35,641 nt of DNA from CAJXZP01 sp964195485 (GCA_964195485.1 CAXMPG010000091.1:1-35641); one strand, 5' to 3'. Positions 1 to 8,194 are shown, counted from the stretch's first letter. Notes: generated by a model not told the origin, from the sequence alone. Program-made: numbers and translations.

Positions 1-771
1 CTTAATGTCTTCGCCATCCAATTTCACCAACTTCCGATTTAAGTCAATAATTTTTTTCGTAGCAACTTGATCAGAGATAATACAGAAAACTCCTATTCCT
101 TCAATAAAATTAACGTTATCAATAAATTGGTCAGTAGAAAACCTAACCCCTAAATGATTCGAAACTAATTCCAAACCCTTATTATAAATAAAAATATCGT
201 TTAATAATTCTCCCTCTTCATTTACACGATGTTCAATTGAATAAAGGTAATTGGCGTCAACCCAAAAAATTTCTAGGTCGACTCCTATATCATAACGCCA
301 AGTACTTGGGTTGTTGTAATGATGCTTATTTTTTTTTGTTATCGTAACAGCAGGAGAGCTTTTTAACTTAACAACCTCTAGTAATTCTAAACCGTTCAAA
401 TCAACTTGATATAAATACACATCACGTGAATTATCCATTACAATATTTACCGACCGAATAAATAACCTTTCATTAAATACTATTCCATCAACTACTGTAC
501 CCTCAAAAGCATCAAAACCAATAATAACTTCATCCTCAATCTTCATTTCTGAATCAAACAAAGTAATTATTAATTGTTCAGATTTTTTTATCTTAGTTAT
601 ATAAATAAAATGTTCACCAACTTCATAAGAACCAAATTCGCCCTCCTTCTTTTCCAAAGTAAATTGTTCCGTCTTCGTAACATCAATATCTTCATATTCT
701 TCCATTTCCTGTGAAAACAGGCTAGGGATAAAAAACAAACTAAATAGGAGAAAGGTAAGTACTGGTTTCAT
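1..771 (-). CDS. Partial secreted protein of unknown function
   Basis: An open frame of 257 codons runs from an ATG at 771 to the left edge with no stop, so the C-terminus lies outside the window. The first 21 residues (MKPVLTFLLFSLFFIPSLFSQ) form a typical signal peptide, so the protein is probably exported. The rest is rich in acidic residues, Ile, Val and short beta-type stretches, for example around VYLYQVDLNGLELLEVV, which suggests a beta-propeller-like or WD-like secreted protein, but no motif identifies a family. It is transcribed divergently from the gene at 932. The frame has no internal stop and ends in phase with base 1. I do not recognise it. Confidence 0.75.
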   Translation of the reverse strand, partial: MKPVLTFLLFSLFFIPSLFSQEMEEYEDIDVTKTEQFTLEKKEGEFGSYEVGEHFIYITKIKKSEQLIITLFDSEMKIEDEVIIGFDAFEGTVVDGIVFNERLFIRSVNIVMDNSRDVYLYQVDLNGLELLEVVKLKSSPAVTITKKNKHHYNNPSTWRYDIGVDLEIFWVDANYLYSIEHRVNEEGELLNDIFIYNKGLELVSNHLGVRFSTDQFIDNVNFIEGIGVFCIISDQVATKKIIDLNRKLVKLDGEDIK

Positions 772-881
772 AAGGTGCTTTTTTGATTAAAAAACAAACA
801 TAACATAATCACAACCTAATTCATTGAACTGATTCTATTAATTCCCTGACTTTTATCATCCTTTTTTCTGATACCTACCCA

Positions 882-912
882 TTGCCTTGCATCACTTTGA
901 GCCTTACATTTG
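882..912 (+). promoter_or_regulatory. Bacteroidota-type promoter for the gene at 932
   Basis: TTG at 882-884 and TACATTTG at 905-912 are separated by 20 bases, matching the TTG / TAnnTTTG pattern of the Bacteroidota housekeeping sigma factor. The -7 box lies downstream of the first possible ATG (887), so it supports the second ATG at 932 as the true start. Confidence 0.6.
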
Positions 913-931
913 TTACATAATTAGTGTAACT

Positions 932-1300
932 ATGTTCAAGCCGTTTGGCATTTTTCTTTTAAGTTTATTCTTGTTTTCGCAAGTATACAATACTGCGGTA
1001 TGGGTAAACTATGAATTGAACACGGCTAAAATCACAGATGAATTTTGTGAAAACACGGACAAACCAGAATTGAATTGTTTAGGTTCTTGTCACCTAAAAA
1101 AGCAAATTATTACTTCGGATCAATCAAATCCAATAGAATCACCAAACACACTTTATTTAAACGAAATTCAACTTTTCCCTTCTTCAAATGATTCTGAATT
1201 GCATCAACCCCTAAGTTATGCAATTACTCACAACACCTATTTTGGCGTAAGTTACTCTTACCTCAAAGGGCAAAGCATTTTTCACCCTCCTCAGGCATAA
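932..1300 (+). CDS. Small exported protein with a CxGxCHLKK-like cysteine motif
   Basis: The protein has 122 residues from the ATG at 932. A longer reading from 887 is possible but would start upstream of the apparent -7 box. It opens with a hydrophobic segment (FGIFLLSLFLFSQVY), a signal peptide or membrane anchor. The mature part holds FCENTDKPELNCLGSCHLKKQI, cut here as FCENTDKPELNC and LGSCHLKKQ: three cysteines and a histidine. I recall similar C-x-G-x-C-H-L-K-K motifs in small Bacteroidota proteins encoded near metal-related TonB receptors, but cannot name a family. Downstream genes are a Met/His-rich lipoprotein and an OprC-like receptor, so a metal (copper) role is an inference from context. 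Cysteines could bind metal or form disulfides. Confidence 0.7.
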   Translation: MFKPFGIFLLSLFLFSQVYNTAVWVNYELNTAKITDEFCENTDKPELNCLGSCHLKKQIITSDQSNPIESPNTLYLNEIQLFPSSNDSELHQPLSYAITHNTYFGVSYSYLKGQSIFHPPQA

Positions 1301-1307
1301 TTCATTT

Positions 1308-1330
1308 ATGAGCATTCTTGCTCATTTATT
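1308..1330 (+). terminator. Weak hairpin after the small Cys protein
   Basis: ATGAGCA (1308-1314) and TGCTCAT (1319-1325) form a 7-bp perfect stem with a TTCT loop, eight bases after the stop codon and followed by TTATT. The T-run is poor, so it may be only an attenuator or an mRNA-end stabiliser. Confidence 0.4.
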
Positions 1331-1534
1331 ATGATTTGTGGTTATTCTACGAAATATCTTCTATTGCAAATTTTAAGATTTCTATTTTAATCTATTTGAA
1401 ATGAATTTTTTGACAGTTTTTCATTTCTAAACACGGGTTGTAGTGCTTTACCAAAGTGTTAAAACGGGTTATATTTTTCTACACTTGAAATACTTAAACA
1501 AGCAATCAAAAATCATAATATCAATGATTAAAAA

Positions 1535-1583
1535 ATTGAATAGGAGGAGAATATAATTAAGTGTTTTCCTCTTATTATTCAAT
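1535..1583 (+). promoter_or_regulatory. Imperfect stem-loop in the leader of the lipoprotein gene
   Basis: ATTGAATA (1535-1542) pairs with TATTCAAT (1576-1583), and GAGGA (1544-1548) pairs with TCCTC (1567-1571), with bases 1572-1575 bulged out. The stem lies about 95 bases before the lipoprotein start and has no T-run, which argues for a 5' leader structure rather than a terminator. Its function is unknown. Confidence 0.4.
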
Positions 1584-1675
1584 GTAAAGATTTCACACAA
1601 AATCTCAATTTACGTAGGCTCCAAGTCTACTTTTTAAGGAGAGTATACCTCTCTATCAATCAAAATATTTTACTG

Positions 1676-2518
1676 ATGAAAAAATTTAAACTATATACAT
1701 TACTAGTACTTGCATTAGCAGCCTTTACACTTGGAAGTTGTGATAAAACAGATGAGCCAGTGGTAACTCCAACTGATCCTTATGCTGATTTAATTTACAT
1801 AGGCGAGACGGAAGTTGTTGGTGCTGGTGCAATCGCAAAAATTTACGCTGAAGATGACCTATTTGTTGGTTACAACAGAATTCATATTGCACTTTTCGAT
1901 TCTGCAAACCGTAGCACTCAACTTACCGATGCACATATCGAATTTGTGCCAATGATGGATATGGGAATGATGATGCATACTTGTCCCGTTGAAAACCCTG
2001 GAACGGCTGTAGAAGCAGGAACAAATACTTTTAAAGGAGCTGCAGTATTTATTATGCCTACTACCGCTACCGGTAGCTGGACATTTAATGTTACCGTACA
2101 CAATCACGTAAACGGTCAAGAAGGAATTGCTTCTCTACCTATTACTGTAGTAGAAAAAGATGAGCCTAGATTAATCACTTTCATTTCAGAGTATGATTCT
2201 GCAAAATTATTTGTTACAAGAATAGACCCTGTTGATCCTATAATTGGATTAAATGATATCATGTTCGGAATCTACAAAAAAGAATCTATGATGAGTTTCC
2301 CGGCTGTAGAAGGGTATGTAATGGAAATGGAACCAGAGATGCCTAGCATGAATCATGGTTCTCCTAATAACGTTGACCCTGTTTCAATGGGTGCAGGAAT
2401 GTATACAGGTATTGTAAACTTTACAATGACTGGTTACTGGAAAATCAATTTAAATTTCAAAACCGCTAACGGTGATTCAATTAAATTAGATCAATACTTT
2501 GACATAACTTTTCAATAG
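1676..2518 (+). CDS. Met/His-rich lipoprotein, two FixH/YtkA-like halves, probable copper binding
   Basis: This is a 280-residue protein with a lipoprotein signal: hydrophobic residues 5-19, then LGSC with Cys22 as the lipidation site. Two similar halves follow. The first has a metal-ligand-rich stretch at 93-104 (MMDMGMMMHTCP), then a beta pattern GAAVFIMPTTATGSWTFNV at about 121-139. The second has MEMEPEMPSMNHGSP at 216-230 and then TGIVNFTMTGYWKINLNF at about 244-261. The order, M/H cluster followed by an F-x-M/P...G-x-W strand, resembles FixH/YtkA-like periplasmic domains. Methionine and histidine clusters of this sort typically bind copper. The stop is 7 bases before the start of the OprC-like receptor, so the two are surely co-transcribed. 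Likely role: surface or periplasmic copper capture for the receptor. The family call is inferred from pattern, not from a search. Confidence 0.8.
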   Translation: MKKFKLYTLLVLALAAFTLGSCDKTDEPVVTPTDPYADLIYIGETEVVGAGAIAKIYAEDDLFVGYNRIHIALFDSANRSTQLTDAHIEFVPMMDMGMMMHTCPVENPGTAVEAGTNTFKGAAVFIMPTTATGSWTFNVTVHNHVNGQEGIASLPITVVEKDEPRLITFISEYDSAKLFVTRIDPVDPIIGLNDIMFGIYKKESMMSFPAVEGYVMEMEPEMPSMNHGSPNNVDPVSMGAGMYTGIVNFTMTGYWKINLNFKTANGDSIKLDQYFDITFQ

Positions 2519-2525
2519 GTAAACA

Positions 2526-4562
2526 TTGAGCAATTTATCAAAAATTGGGATTTTATTAGCTGTAGGAATGGTATTGCATTCCTATAGCTATTCTCAAGAA
2601 ACGGCTAAAGTAATCGTAAATGATTCGTTGAAAAGCGCAATCGATTTAGAAGGAATCACGATCCTTTCAGATAGCACCTCCAAATCAACGACAAACTTTA
2701 ATGCCTTACCAGGCCAAAGAACAGATGAAGTAATTGAAAGTCTGCAAGGTGTAAGTCTAATTAGACGCGGAAATTACGCTGCAGAACCCACTTTTCGTGG
2801 AATGTCATCCGGTCAATTAAGTATGACCATTGACGGAATGAAAATTTTTGGTGCCTGTACCGACAAAATGGATCCAGTAAGTTCTTATGTCTCTTCTAAT
2901 AATTTAGAATCTATCACCGTTTCATCTAATAACAATACCGCTGGTCAAGGCTCTAATATAGGTGGCGGATTTGATTTTCAAACCAAAGGGCCTCAATTCG
3001 ACAACAACAAACAATTCAATGGCTCTGCAGGTCTCGGATACCAAACCAATGGTAACGGCCGCCTAACCGATTTCAATTTAAACTACGGTGACAGTCTTTG
3101 GGCTATTAACCTTAATGCCAACTACCAAAAATTTAACAATTACAAAGCCGGTGGTGGTGATGAAATTCTATACACGCAATTTGAAAAGGTGAATTTCGCC
3201 TTATCTGCAAGTTGGATGATTTCCAATACTCAAGTGTTAAAAGCACAACTTATTTATGATGACGCATACAATGTTGGCTACCCAGCTTTACCGATGGACG
3301 TATCATTTGCAGGTGGTAGAATTTACTCTCTGAGTTATCAAAAATACATAACCAACGGAAAAATATTACTTAAAGCTTACGGCAATAGCATCACTCATAT
3401 TATGGATGATACCAAAAGAGAATACGTTCCTATGCACATGGATATGCCTGGATATAGCGATACGTACGGAGCTTATGCTAAAGCAGAGTTTTATGTAGGT
3501 AACAGGCATAAAATAATGATCAATCCAGATTATTATCATAACACCTCATTTGCGGATATGAAAATGTACCCAAACGACCCAACTAGACCAGAAGAACCAG
3601 TAATGTATATGATTACTTGGCCTGATGTTAAACGTCATTCAGGTTCTGTTTTAGTAGCCGATGAGTTTAAAATTAATAATAAGTCGACATTAAAATACAG
3701 CACCAAATTTGAATATGTAACCAGTAAGGTTTTTAGCGAATTCGGATTAAAACAATTAGAAGCAATTGGTCAAGACGGGACTACCCCTTCCACTTATTTA
3801 TTAGGAAGTGGTGATATTTCTTATTCTTATAAGGTTGATAAAACTTGGAACCTTTTTGCACAATTAGGTTATGCTGAAAGACAGCCAACGGTCTCGGAAG
3901 GTTTTGGTTACTACCTATATAATAGTATGGATGGGTATGATTACATTGGATTACCTGACTTATTGAAAGAAAAAGCTATAAAAGCTACGGTAGGTGCGGC
4001 TTGGTCAAAAAATAAAACCCGGGTTGAAACAAAATTATTCCATTACCAATTTCAAGATTACATTATTGGAAACGTGGATTCTTTATATGACGGAATGACC
4101 ATTGGCTCAAATGGAGTTAAGATTTATGAAAATATTGAATCCGCTTCTATTTCCGGATTTGAAGTAAATATTAGCACCTCACTTTTCAAAGTTTTAAAAT
4201 TTCAAAACTCTTCACAGTTTAGCTATGGTTTAGATAATGAAAACACTCCGTTACAAATGATTCCTCCTTTTCAAAACACCACCAAAATTGGTTATGTATA
4301 TAAAAAAATAGAGTTCAGATTAGAATCAATTTTAGCTGCAATGCAAAACCAACCAAGATTAAATGCGGGCGAAACAGTTACTCCAGCCTACGGAATTTTT
4401 AATATTTACGGGCAAGCACCTTTTACCTTATGGAACCAAAAATGGTCGGCCACAGTTGGTGTAACTAACCTTTTTGATAATAATTACTGGGATCACCTTG
4501 ATTGGAATAGTATTCCTAGACCGGGCAGAAGCCTTACGATGAATTTAAGAATGAGCTTCTAA
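2526..4562 (+). CDS. TonB-dependent outer-membrane receptor, OprC/NosA-like copper type
   Basis: This 678-residue protein starts at TTG (2526), seven bases after the lipoprotein stop; the next ATG would fall inside the signal peptide (residues 1-23, ending SYSYSQ). The plug domain follows (PGQRTDEVIESLQGVSLIRRG, here as PGQRTDEVIESLQG, about 62-75; FRGMSSGQLSMTIDGMKI about 90-107), then a 22-strand-type beta-barrel ending in Phe678, the usual outer-membrane signature. Cys111 and Met115 form CxxxM (GACTDKMDP), and His291 and Met293 form HxM (THIMDD), the two halves of the copper site known from Pseudomonas OprC. A further Met/His cluster (MHMDM, 303-307) lies close by. The partner is a Met/His-rich lipoprotein directly upstream. 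I infer import of copper ions; specificity has not been shown. It is somewhat shorter than OprC. Confidence 0.85.
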   Translation: MSNLSKIGILLAVGMVLHSYSYSQETAKVIVNDSLKSAIDLEGITILSDSTSKSTTNFNALPGQRTDEVIESLQGVSLIRRGNYAAEPTFRGMSSGQLSMTIDGMKIFGACTDKMDPVSSYVSSNNLESITVSSNNNTAGQGSNIGGGFDFQTKGPQFDNNKQFNGSAGLGYQTNGNGRLTDFNLNYGDSLWAINLNANYQKFNNYKAGGGDEILYTQFEKVNFALSASWMISNTQVLKAQLIYDDAYNVGYPALPMDVSFAGGRIYSLSYQKYITNGKILLKAYGNSITHIMDDTKREYVPMHMDMPGYSDTYGAYAKAEFYVGNRHKIMINPDYYHNTSFADMKMYPNDPTRPEEPVMYMITWPDVKRHSGSVLVADEFKINNKSTLKYSTKFEYVTSKVFSEFGLKQLEAIGQDGTTPSTYLLGSGDISYSYKVDKTWNLFAQLGYAERQPTVSEGFGYYLYNSMDGYDYIGLPDLLKEKAIKATVGAAWSKNKTRVETKLFHYQFQDYIIGNVDSLYDGMTIGSNGVKIYENIESASISGFEVNISTSLFKVLKFQNSSQFSYGLDNENTPLQMIPPFQNTTKIGYVYKKIEFRLESILAAMQNQPRLNAGETVTPAYGIFNIYGQAPFTLWNQKWSATVGVTNLFDNNYWDHLDWNSIPRPGRSLTMNLRMSF

Positions 4563-4657
4563 TTTCTCATCCAACTAATGTCGGATTGCTGTTTAAGTGG
4601 TGCTTCAATTTATTTTGAATTGTTCTTACTAGCACAGTAATTTATTCAAGCACAAAT

Positions 4658-4718
4658 AAAACAGCCACGAATGCGCGAATCAAGGCTCATCCCTAATTCA
4701 TGCATTCGTGGCTGTTTT
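4658..4718. terminator. Bidirectional terminator with a 17-bp perfect stem
   Basis: AAAACAGCCACGAATGC (4658-4674) is the exact reverse complement of 4702-4718, giving an A-run on one side and a T-run on the other. It sits between the convergent receptor gene and murB, three bases from the murB stop, so it can end both transcripts. The GCCACGAATGC...GCATTCGTGGC core also resembles palindromic sequences that recur in Bacteroidota genomes. Confidence 0.75.
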
Positions 4719-4720
4719 AG

Positions 4721-5737
4721 CTAAAAAACATTCACTTCACGCTCTAACTCAATTCCAAATTTTTGGATTACATCGGCAATAATGTCTTCTGATAATTGAA
4801 AAATCTCATTTCCTGTAGCACCACCGTAATTTACTAAAACCAACGCTTGCTTGGTATGAACCCCACAATTTCCAATACGCTTTCCTTTCCAACCAGATTG
4901 GTCAATTAACCAACCAGCAGGTACTTTCACTAAGCCGTCACCCGCAGGGTAACTAGGTAATGCAGGATAATCATATTTAGCTTCTTCATATTGAGATACC
5001 GGAATAATTGGGTTTTTGAAAAAGCTACCAGAATTCCCTAATTCATTTGGGTCAGGTAATTTACTTTTCCGAATAGTAATTACCGCATTGGATATCGCTT
5101 TTGCAGATAGTTTGGTAACTCCGGCAATTTCCAACTCTTGGGATATTGCCCCATACTTGGTATTGAAATTCTCTTCCTTACTCAATCGTAAAGTCACAGA
5201 TACAATGACGTACTTCCCTTTATAAAAATTTTTAAAAACACTATTTCTATATCCAAACTCACATTCTTCTAAAGAAAAGGTTTTTTGTTCTCCTGTACTT
5301 AAATCAATGGCTTCAAGCTCCACAAAAACATCTTTCAATTCTATTCCGTAAGCTCCAATATTTTGAATTGGCGCAGCACCCATACTTCCAGGAATTAGCG
5401 ACATATTTTCCATGCCATTCCAACCTTGAGAAATGGTCCACAGCACGATATCATGCCACACTTCACCACCACCAATCTTTACAATAACATCGTTACCGGA
5501 TTCAGAAATCAATTCCCTACCTAAAATATTATTTTTGATAGCTAACCCGTCAAAATCTTCGGTGAGAAGCATGTTACTTCCACCTCCTAAAATTAACCTA
5601 TTATGCGATTTTAATTCCTCAGATTTCGCATACTCGACTACATCCTTAACAGAATTCCACTCTAAAAACAATTTTGTTTTCACATCAATTCCAAAAGTAT
5701 TGAATGGTTTTAAAGAAATATTTTGTTGCATGCTCAT
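4721..5737 (-). CDS. murB: UDP-N-acetylenolpyruvoylglucosamine reductase
   Basis: MurB reduces UDP-GlcNAc-enolpyruvate to UDP-MurNAc with NADPH and FAD in the cytoplasm, the second committed step of peptidoglycan synthesis. The 338 residues match the usual length of type I (E. coli-like) MurB. Visible motifs are the FAD-binding LGGGSNMLL (50-58), PGSMGAAPIQNIGAYG (116-131), YRNS (163-166), the catalytic serine in NSGSFFKNP (Ser238), GWLIDQSGWKG (275-285) and the C-terminal EREV with the conserved Glu334. The start is the ATG at 5737; a second Met two codons later is equally possible. The gene stands alone, convergent with the copper receptor and divergent from the formyltransferase operon. 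Confidence 0.97.
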   Translation of the reverse strand: MSMQQNISLKPFNTFGIDVKTKLFLEWNSVKDVVEYAKSEELKSHNRLILGGGSNMLLTEDFDGLAIKNNILGRELISESGNDVIVKIGGGEVWHDIVLWTISQGWNGMENMSLIPGSMGAAPIQNIGAYGIELKDVFVELEAIDLSTGEQKTFSLEECEFGYRNSVFKNFYKGKYVIVSVTLRLSKEENFNTKYGAISQELEIAGVTKLSAKAISNAVITIRKSKLPDPNELGNSGSFFKNPIIPVSQYEEAKYDYPALPSYPAGDGLVKVPAGWLIDQSGWKGKRIGNCGVHTKQALVLVNYGGATGNEIFQLSEDIIADVIQKFGIELEREVNVF

Positions 5738-5852
5738 ATCTAAAATCTGTATTCAAAAATAAATATCATCTATAGAAAAATCTCATTTGATTTAAAAAGT
5801 TATTGGATGAAATTCGTTAGAAACTCCATAGTAAAAAACCGAGTCAAATACA

Positions 5853-5860
5853 TACTTTTG
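5853..5860 (+). promoter_or_regulatory. -7 box for the formyltransferase-glycosyltransferase operon
   Basis: TACTTTTG fits TAnnTTTG and lies 25 bases before the ATG at 5886. No clear TTG is found at the expected upstream distance, so the assignment rests on one box and its position. Confidence 0.45.
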
Positions 5861-5885
5861 AAACACGGAGAATTTAAGCGTTCAC

Positions 5886-6689
5886 ATGAATAAAATTGCA
5901 TTTTTAGGGAGTAAAGAGGTCGGGTATAGCGCTTTGAATTACCTATTAAATAATGCCGTAAAATTAGATATAGAACTAGTGGCCGTTATATCAAACGACC
6001 GAAAATTAAATAGCACCGATAAAAGTGTAATCCAATTAGCTAAATCGAATAATATTCAAATACTCAACAGCGCTGATGAGTTATCAAAAGTCCCAGAAAT
6101 TGACTTTTTAATATCGGTACAATACCACGAAATCCTTCTCCAAAAACACATTGATTACGCAAAAAAACTAGCCATTAATTTACACATGGCTCCATTACCT
6201 GAATACCGAGGATGCAACCAGTTTTCTTTTGCCATAATTGATGACGCAAAAGAATTTGGAACTACGTTGCATGTTCTGGAAAGCGGTATCGACTCTGGCG
6301 CTATTTTATTTGAGTCTCGATTTCCATTATCCAGTACGGAAACCGTTTCAACGCTTCACCAAAAAACGACACAGAAATCCATTTCATTATTTAAGGATTC
6401 AATTTCAGATATCCTTACTGGAAATTACACCACGAAATCACAAAAATCATTTTACAATTTACGGCCACAAAACTTTCATTTACGTAGCGAAATCAACGAC
6501 ATCAAACAAATCGATTTGAGTTGGGATGAGGAAAAGATTGACAGGTATGTAAGGGCAACATACTTTCCGCCATTTCCAGCTCCATTTGTTATTATTGATG
6601 GACAAAATGTGGAATTATCTTTGAATTGGAAAGAAGAAATAATCAATCCCCCTTTATCCCCCTCCTCCAAGGGGGAACTTAAAAAGTAG
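5886..6689 (+). CDS. Formyltransferase-fold enzyme, likely sugar N-formyltransferase
   Basis: This 267-residue protein has the GART/Fmt formyltransferase fold, which moves a formyl group from 10-formyl-tetrahydrofolate to an amine. The catalytic triad is visible: Asn98 and His100 in INLHMAPLPEYRG and Asp136 in LESGIDSGAIL. It is shorter than Met-tRNA formyltransferase (about 310) and lacks that enzyme's C-terminal domain. It is followed after one base by a glycosyltransferase gene, so an amino-sugar substrate in surface-polysaccharide synthesis is the best inference. The last 14 codons (NPPLSPSSKGELKK) are written by a palindromic repeat rather than by family sequence, see 6647-6677. The substrate cannot be told from sequence. 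Confidence 0.8.
   Translation: MNKIAFLGSKEVGYSALNYLLNNAVKLDIELVAVISNDRKLNSTDKSVIQLAKSNNIQILNSADELSKVPEIDFLISVQYHEILLQKHIDYAKKLAINLHMAPLPEYRGCNQFSFAIIDDAKEFGTTLHVLESGIDSGAILFESRFPLSSTETVSTLHQKTTQKSISLFKDSISDILTGNYTTKSQKSFYNLRPQNFHLRSEINDIKQIDLSWDEEKIDRYVRATYFPPFPAPFVIIDGQNVELSLNWKEEIINPPLSPSSKGELKK
6647..6677 (+). repeat. C-rich palindromic element inside the end of the formyltransferase gene
   Basis: TCCCCC (6657-6662) and GGGGGA (6671-6676) form a 6-bp GC stem, preceded by another TCCCCC at 6647. C-rich units of this TCCCCCTTTATCCCCCT type recur as dispersed elements in many Bacteroidota genomes. The element is in frame, supplies the C-terminal peptide PPLSPSSKGE, and ends about 14 bases before the next start codon. 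The surroundings are AT-rich, so the run of C and G stands out sharply. Confidence 0.65.
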
Positions 6690-6690
6690 C

Positions 6691-7776
6691 ATGAAGAAAA
6701 TAGCCAGTTTAGTTACGAATGACTTGCATCAAGACCAAAGGATGAATCGCATCTGTACGGCTTTGGTTGAAGCTGGTTATGACGTAACTTTAATTGGTAG
6801 AAAACGAAATTCATCTTACCCACTAGACGATAAACCATTTCATAGATTACGGTTAAATTGTTGGTTTGAGCGTTCTTTTCTTTTTTACGCAGAATATAAT
6901 ATTCGGTTATTTTTTCATTTACTTTTCAATCATTACGATATTATTAATGCCAATGATTTAGACACCATTTTTCCGGCAATTTGGGTAGCCAAAGTAAAAG
7001 GCTCAAAAGTGGTGTATGATGCGCATGAGTATTTTACCGAACAAGAAGAAATAGTAAACCGGCCAAGTATAAAACGCTTTTGGAAAGCGATTGAAAAATT
7101 CGCACTACCTAGAGTGGATGCGGCAATTACGGTTTCGCAAGGTTATGCTGATTTATTTAAAGATGAGTATAACGTTGATTTCCATATTGTACGCAACGCT
7201 ACAATTTTAAGAGATTCACCCAACAAATGTGATACATCTATTCCATACATTTTATACCAAGGGGCCGTAAATCATGGCCGCGGATTAAAAGAGTTAATTA
7301 CGGCAATGCAAAACGTAGATTGTCAGTTATACGTTTGTGGAGATGGCGACATTTTACCGCAGTTAAAAGAGCAATCCAAAAAATTAGGGTTAGAAGAAAA
7401 AATACAGTTTTGGGGCTTTGTTGAACCAGAAGATTTGAGAGTATACACCTGTGGCGCAACCATAGGACTAACCTTATTCGCTAAAGCAGGATTAAGCCAT
7501 TGGCACTCTCTAGCTAATCGGTTCTTTGACTATATGCACTCTGGTGTACCGCAAATAGCGATGACCTACCCGGAATATGTTTCTTTTAACAGTAAAGATG
7601 AAGTAGCTGTTTTGATTGATAGTATTGAACCTGAAAATATTTCAAAAGCGCTCAACACCCTTTTATCAGATAACGAACTCTACAATAGATTATCCAAAAA
7701 TGCATTATCTGCACGAGAACATGCCAATTGGCAAGCACAAGAGAAAGTCCTCATTAAGGTTTACGAAAACGTTTAA
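6691..7776 (+). CDS. Glycosyltransferase, GT-B fold, GT4-like
   Basis: This 361-residue enzyme has the two Rossmann halves of a GT-B glycosyltransferase. The N-terminal half (1-170) opens with KIASLVTNDLHQDQRMNR and includes YDIINANDLDTIFPA and VVYDAHEYFTEQEEI. The C-terminal half has ILYQGAVNHGRGLKELI (about 187-203), the FWGFVEPEDLRVY strand and the nucleotide-sugar region with ANRFFDYMHSGVPQIAM. There is no signal peptide or membrane span, so it acts at the cytoplasmic face. It starts one base after the formyltransferase stop, so the two are translationally linked and probably modify the same glycan. Donor and acceptor are unknown. Confidence 0.88.
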   Translation: MKKIASLVTNDLHQDQRMNRICTALVEAGYDVTLIGRKRNSSYPLDDKPFHRLRLNCWFERSFLFYAEYNIRLFFHLLFNHYDIINANDLDTIFPAIWVAKVKGSKVVYDAHEYFTEQEEIVNRPSIKRFWKAIEKFALPRVDAAITVSQGYADLFKDEYNVDFHIVRNATILRDSPNKCDTSIPYILYQGAVNHGRGLKELITAMQNVDCQLYVCGDGDILPQLKEQSKKLGLEEKIQFWGFVEPEDLRVYTCGATIGLTLFAKAGLSHWHSLANRFFDYMHSGVPQIAMTYPEYVSFNSKDEVAVLIDSIEPENISKALNTLLSDNELYNRLSKNALSAREHANWQAQEKVLIKVYENV

Positions 7777-7820
7777 CCCTAGATAATAGTTAAGGAGTTG
7801 CTACTTTTGTCTATAAAGCG

Positions 7821-8171
7821 TTATTTTTTTGCCGCAATCACACTCATTTCAACCAATAATTCAGGTCTAGCCATACGCGCTTCCACACAGGCGCGAGCAG
7901 GTTGGCTACCCTCTTCTACCCAAGCATCCCAAACTTCATTCAAAGCTGAAAAATCTTTCATATCTCGTATATAAATGGTGACAGAAATAATATGCTTTTT
8001 ATCAGAACCAGCTTTCTCGAGTAGTTCTTCCACTTTCTCTAAAGTAGTTGCAGTTTGCTCTTTAATTCCTTTTGTAGCATCTTTACTCACCTGACCACAT
8101 AGGTAAATAGTCCCATTATGCTCCACAATTCTGCTCATTCGAGGCGTTGAATCCGTTCGTGTAATTGACAT
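7821..8171 (-). CDS. RidA/YjgF/YER057c/UK114-family protein
   Basis: This 116-residue protein has the length and motifs of the Rid family: GTIYLCGQVSKD (about 20-31), a central amphipathic helix, DFSALNEVWDAWV (72-84), and the substrate-site signature QPARACVEARMARPELLVEM (89-108), whose Arg and Glu are conserved in enamine/imine deaminases. RidA hydrolyses reactive 2-aminoacrylate-type imines made by PLP enzymes. Family members with the VEARMARPELLVEM form fall in several Rid subgroups, so I do not assign a symbol. A TAAATTTG -7 box lies 24 bases upstream. It is a single gene, convergent with the glycosyltransferase. Confidence 0.88.
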   Translation of the reverse strand: MSITRTDSTPRMSRIVEHNGTIYLCGQVSKDATKGIKEQTATTLEKVEELLEKAGSDKKHIISVTIYIRDMKDFSALNEVWDAWVEEGSQPARACVEARMARPELLVEMSVIAAKK

Positions 8172-8194
8172 TTGCTTTATTTTTATTTAAGCCT

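Larger units (their letters stand above)
1301..1675 (+). other. 375-bp spacer before the lipoprotein gene, with two hairpins
   Basis: No convincing gene is present. Apart from the weak hairpin at 1308, it contains an imperfect stem at 1535-1583 and a shorter one just before the start codon (GAGAG at about 1640, CTCTC at about 1650). A possible -7 box (TACACTTG) lies near 1482. I recognise no known riboswitch. The spacer probably holds the promoter and 5' leader of the lipoprotein-receptor pair. Confidence 0.45.

Noticed and set aside
887..931. Longer N-terminus for the small Cys protein from ATG 887
   Set aside because: The segment overlaps a good -7 box (905-912), and the hydrophobic signal begins directly after the ATG at 932.
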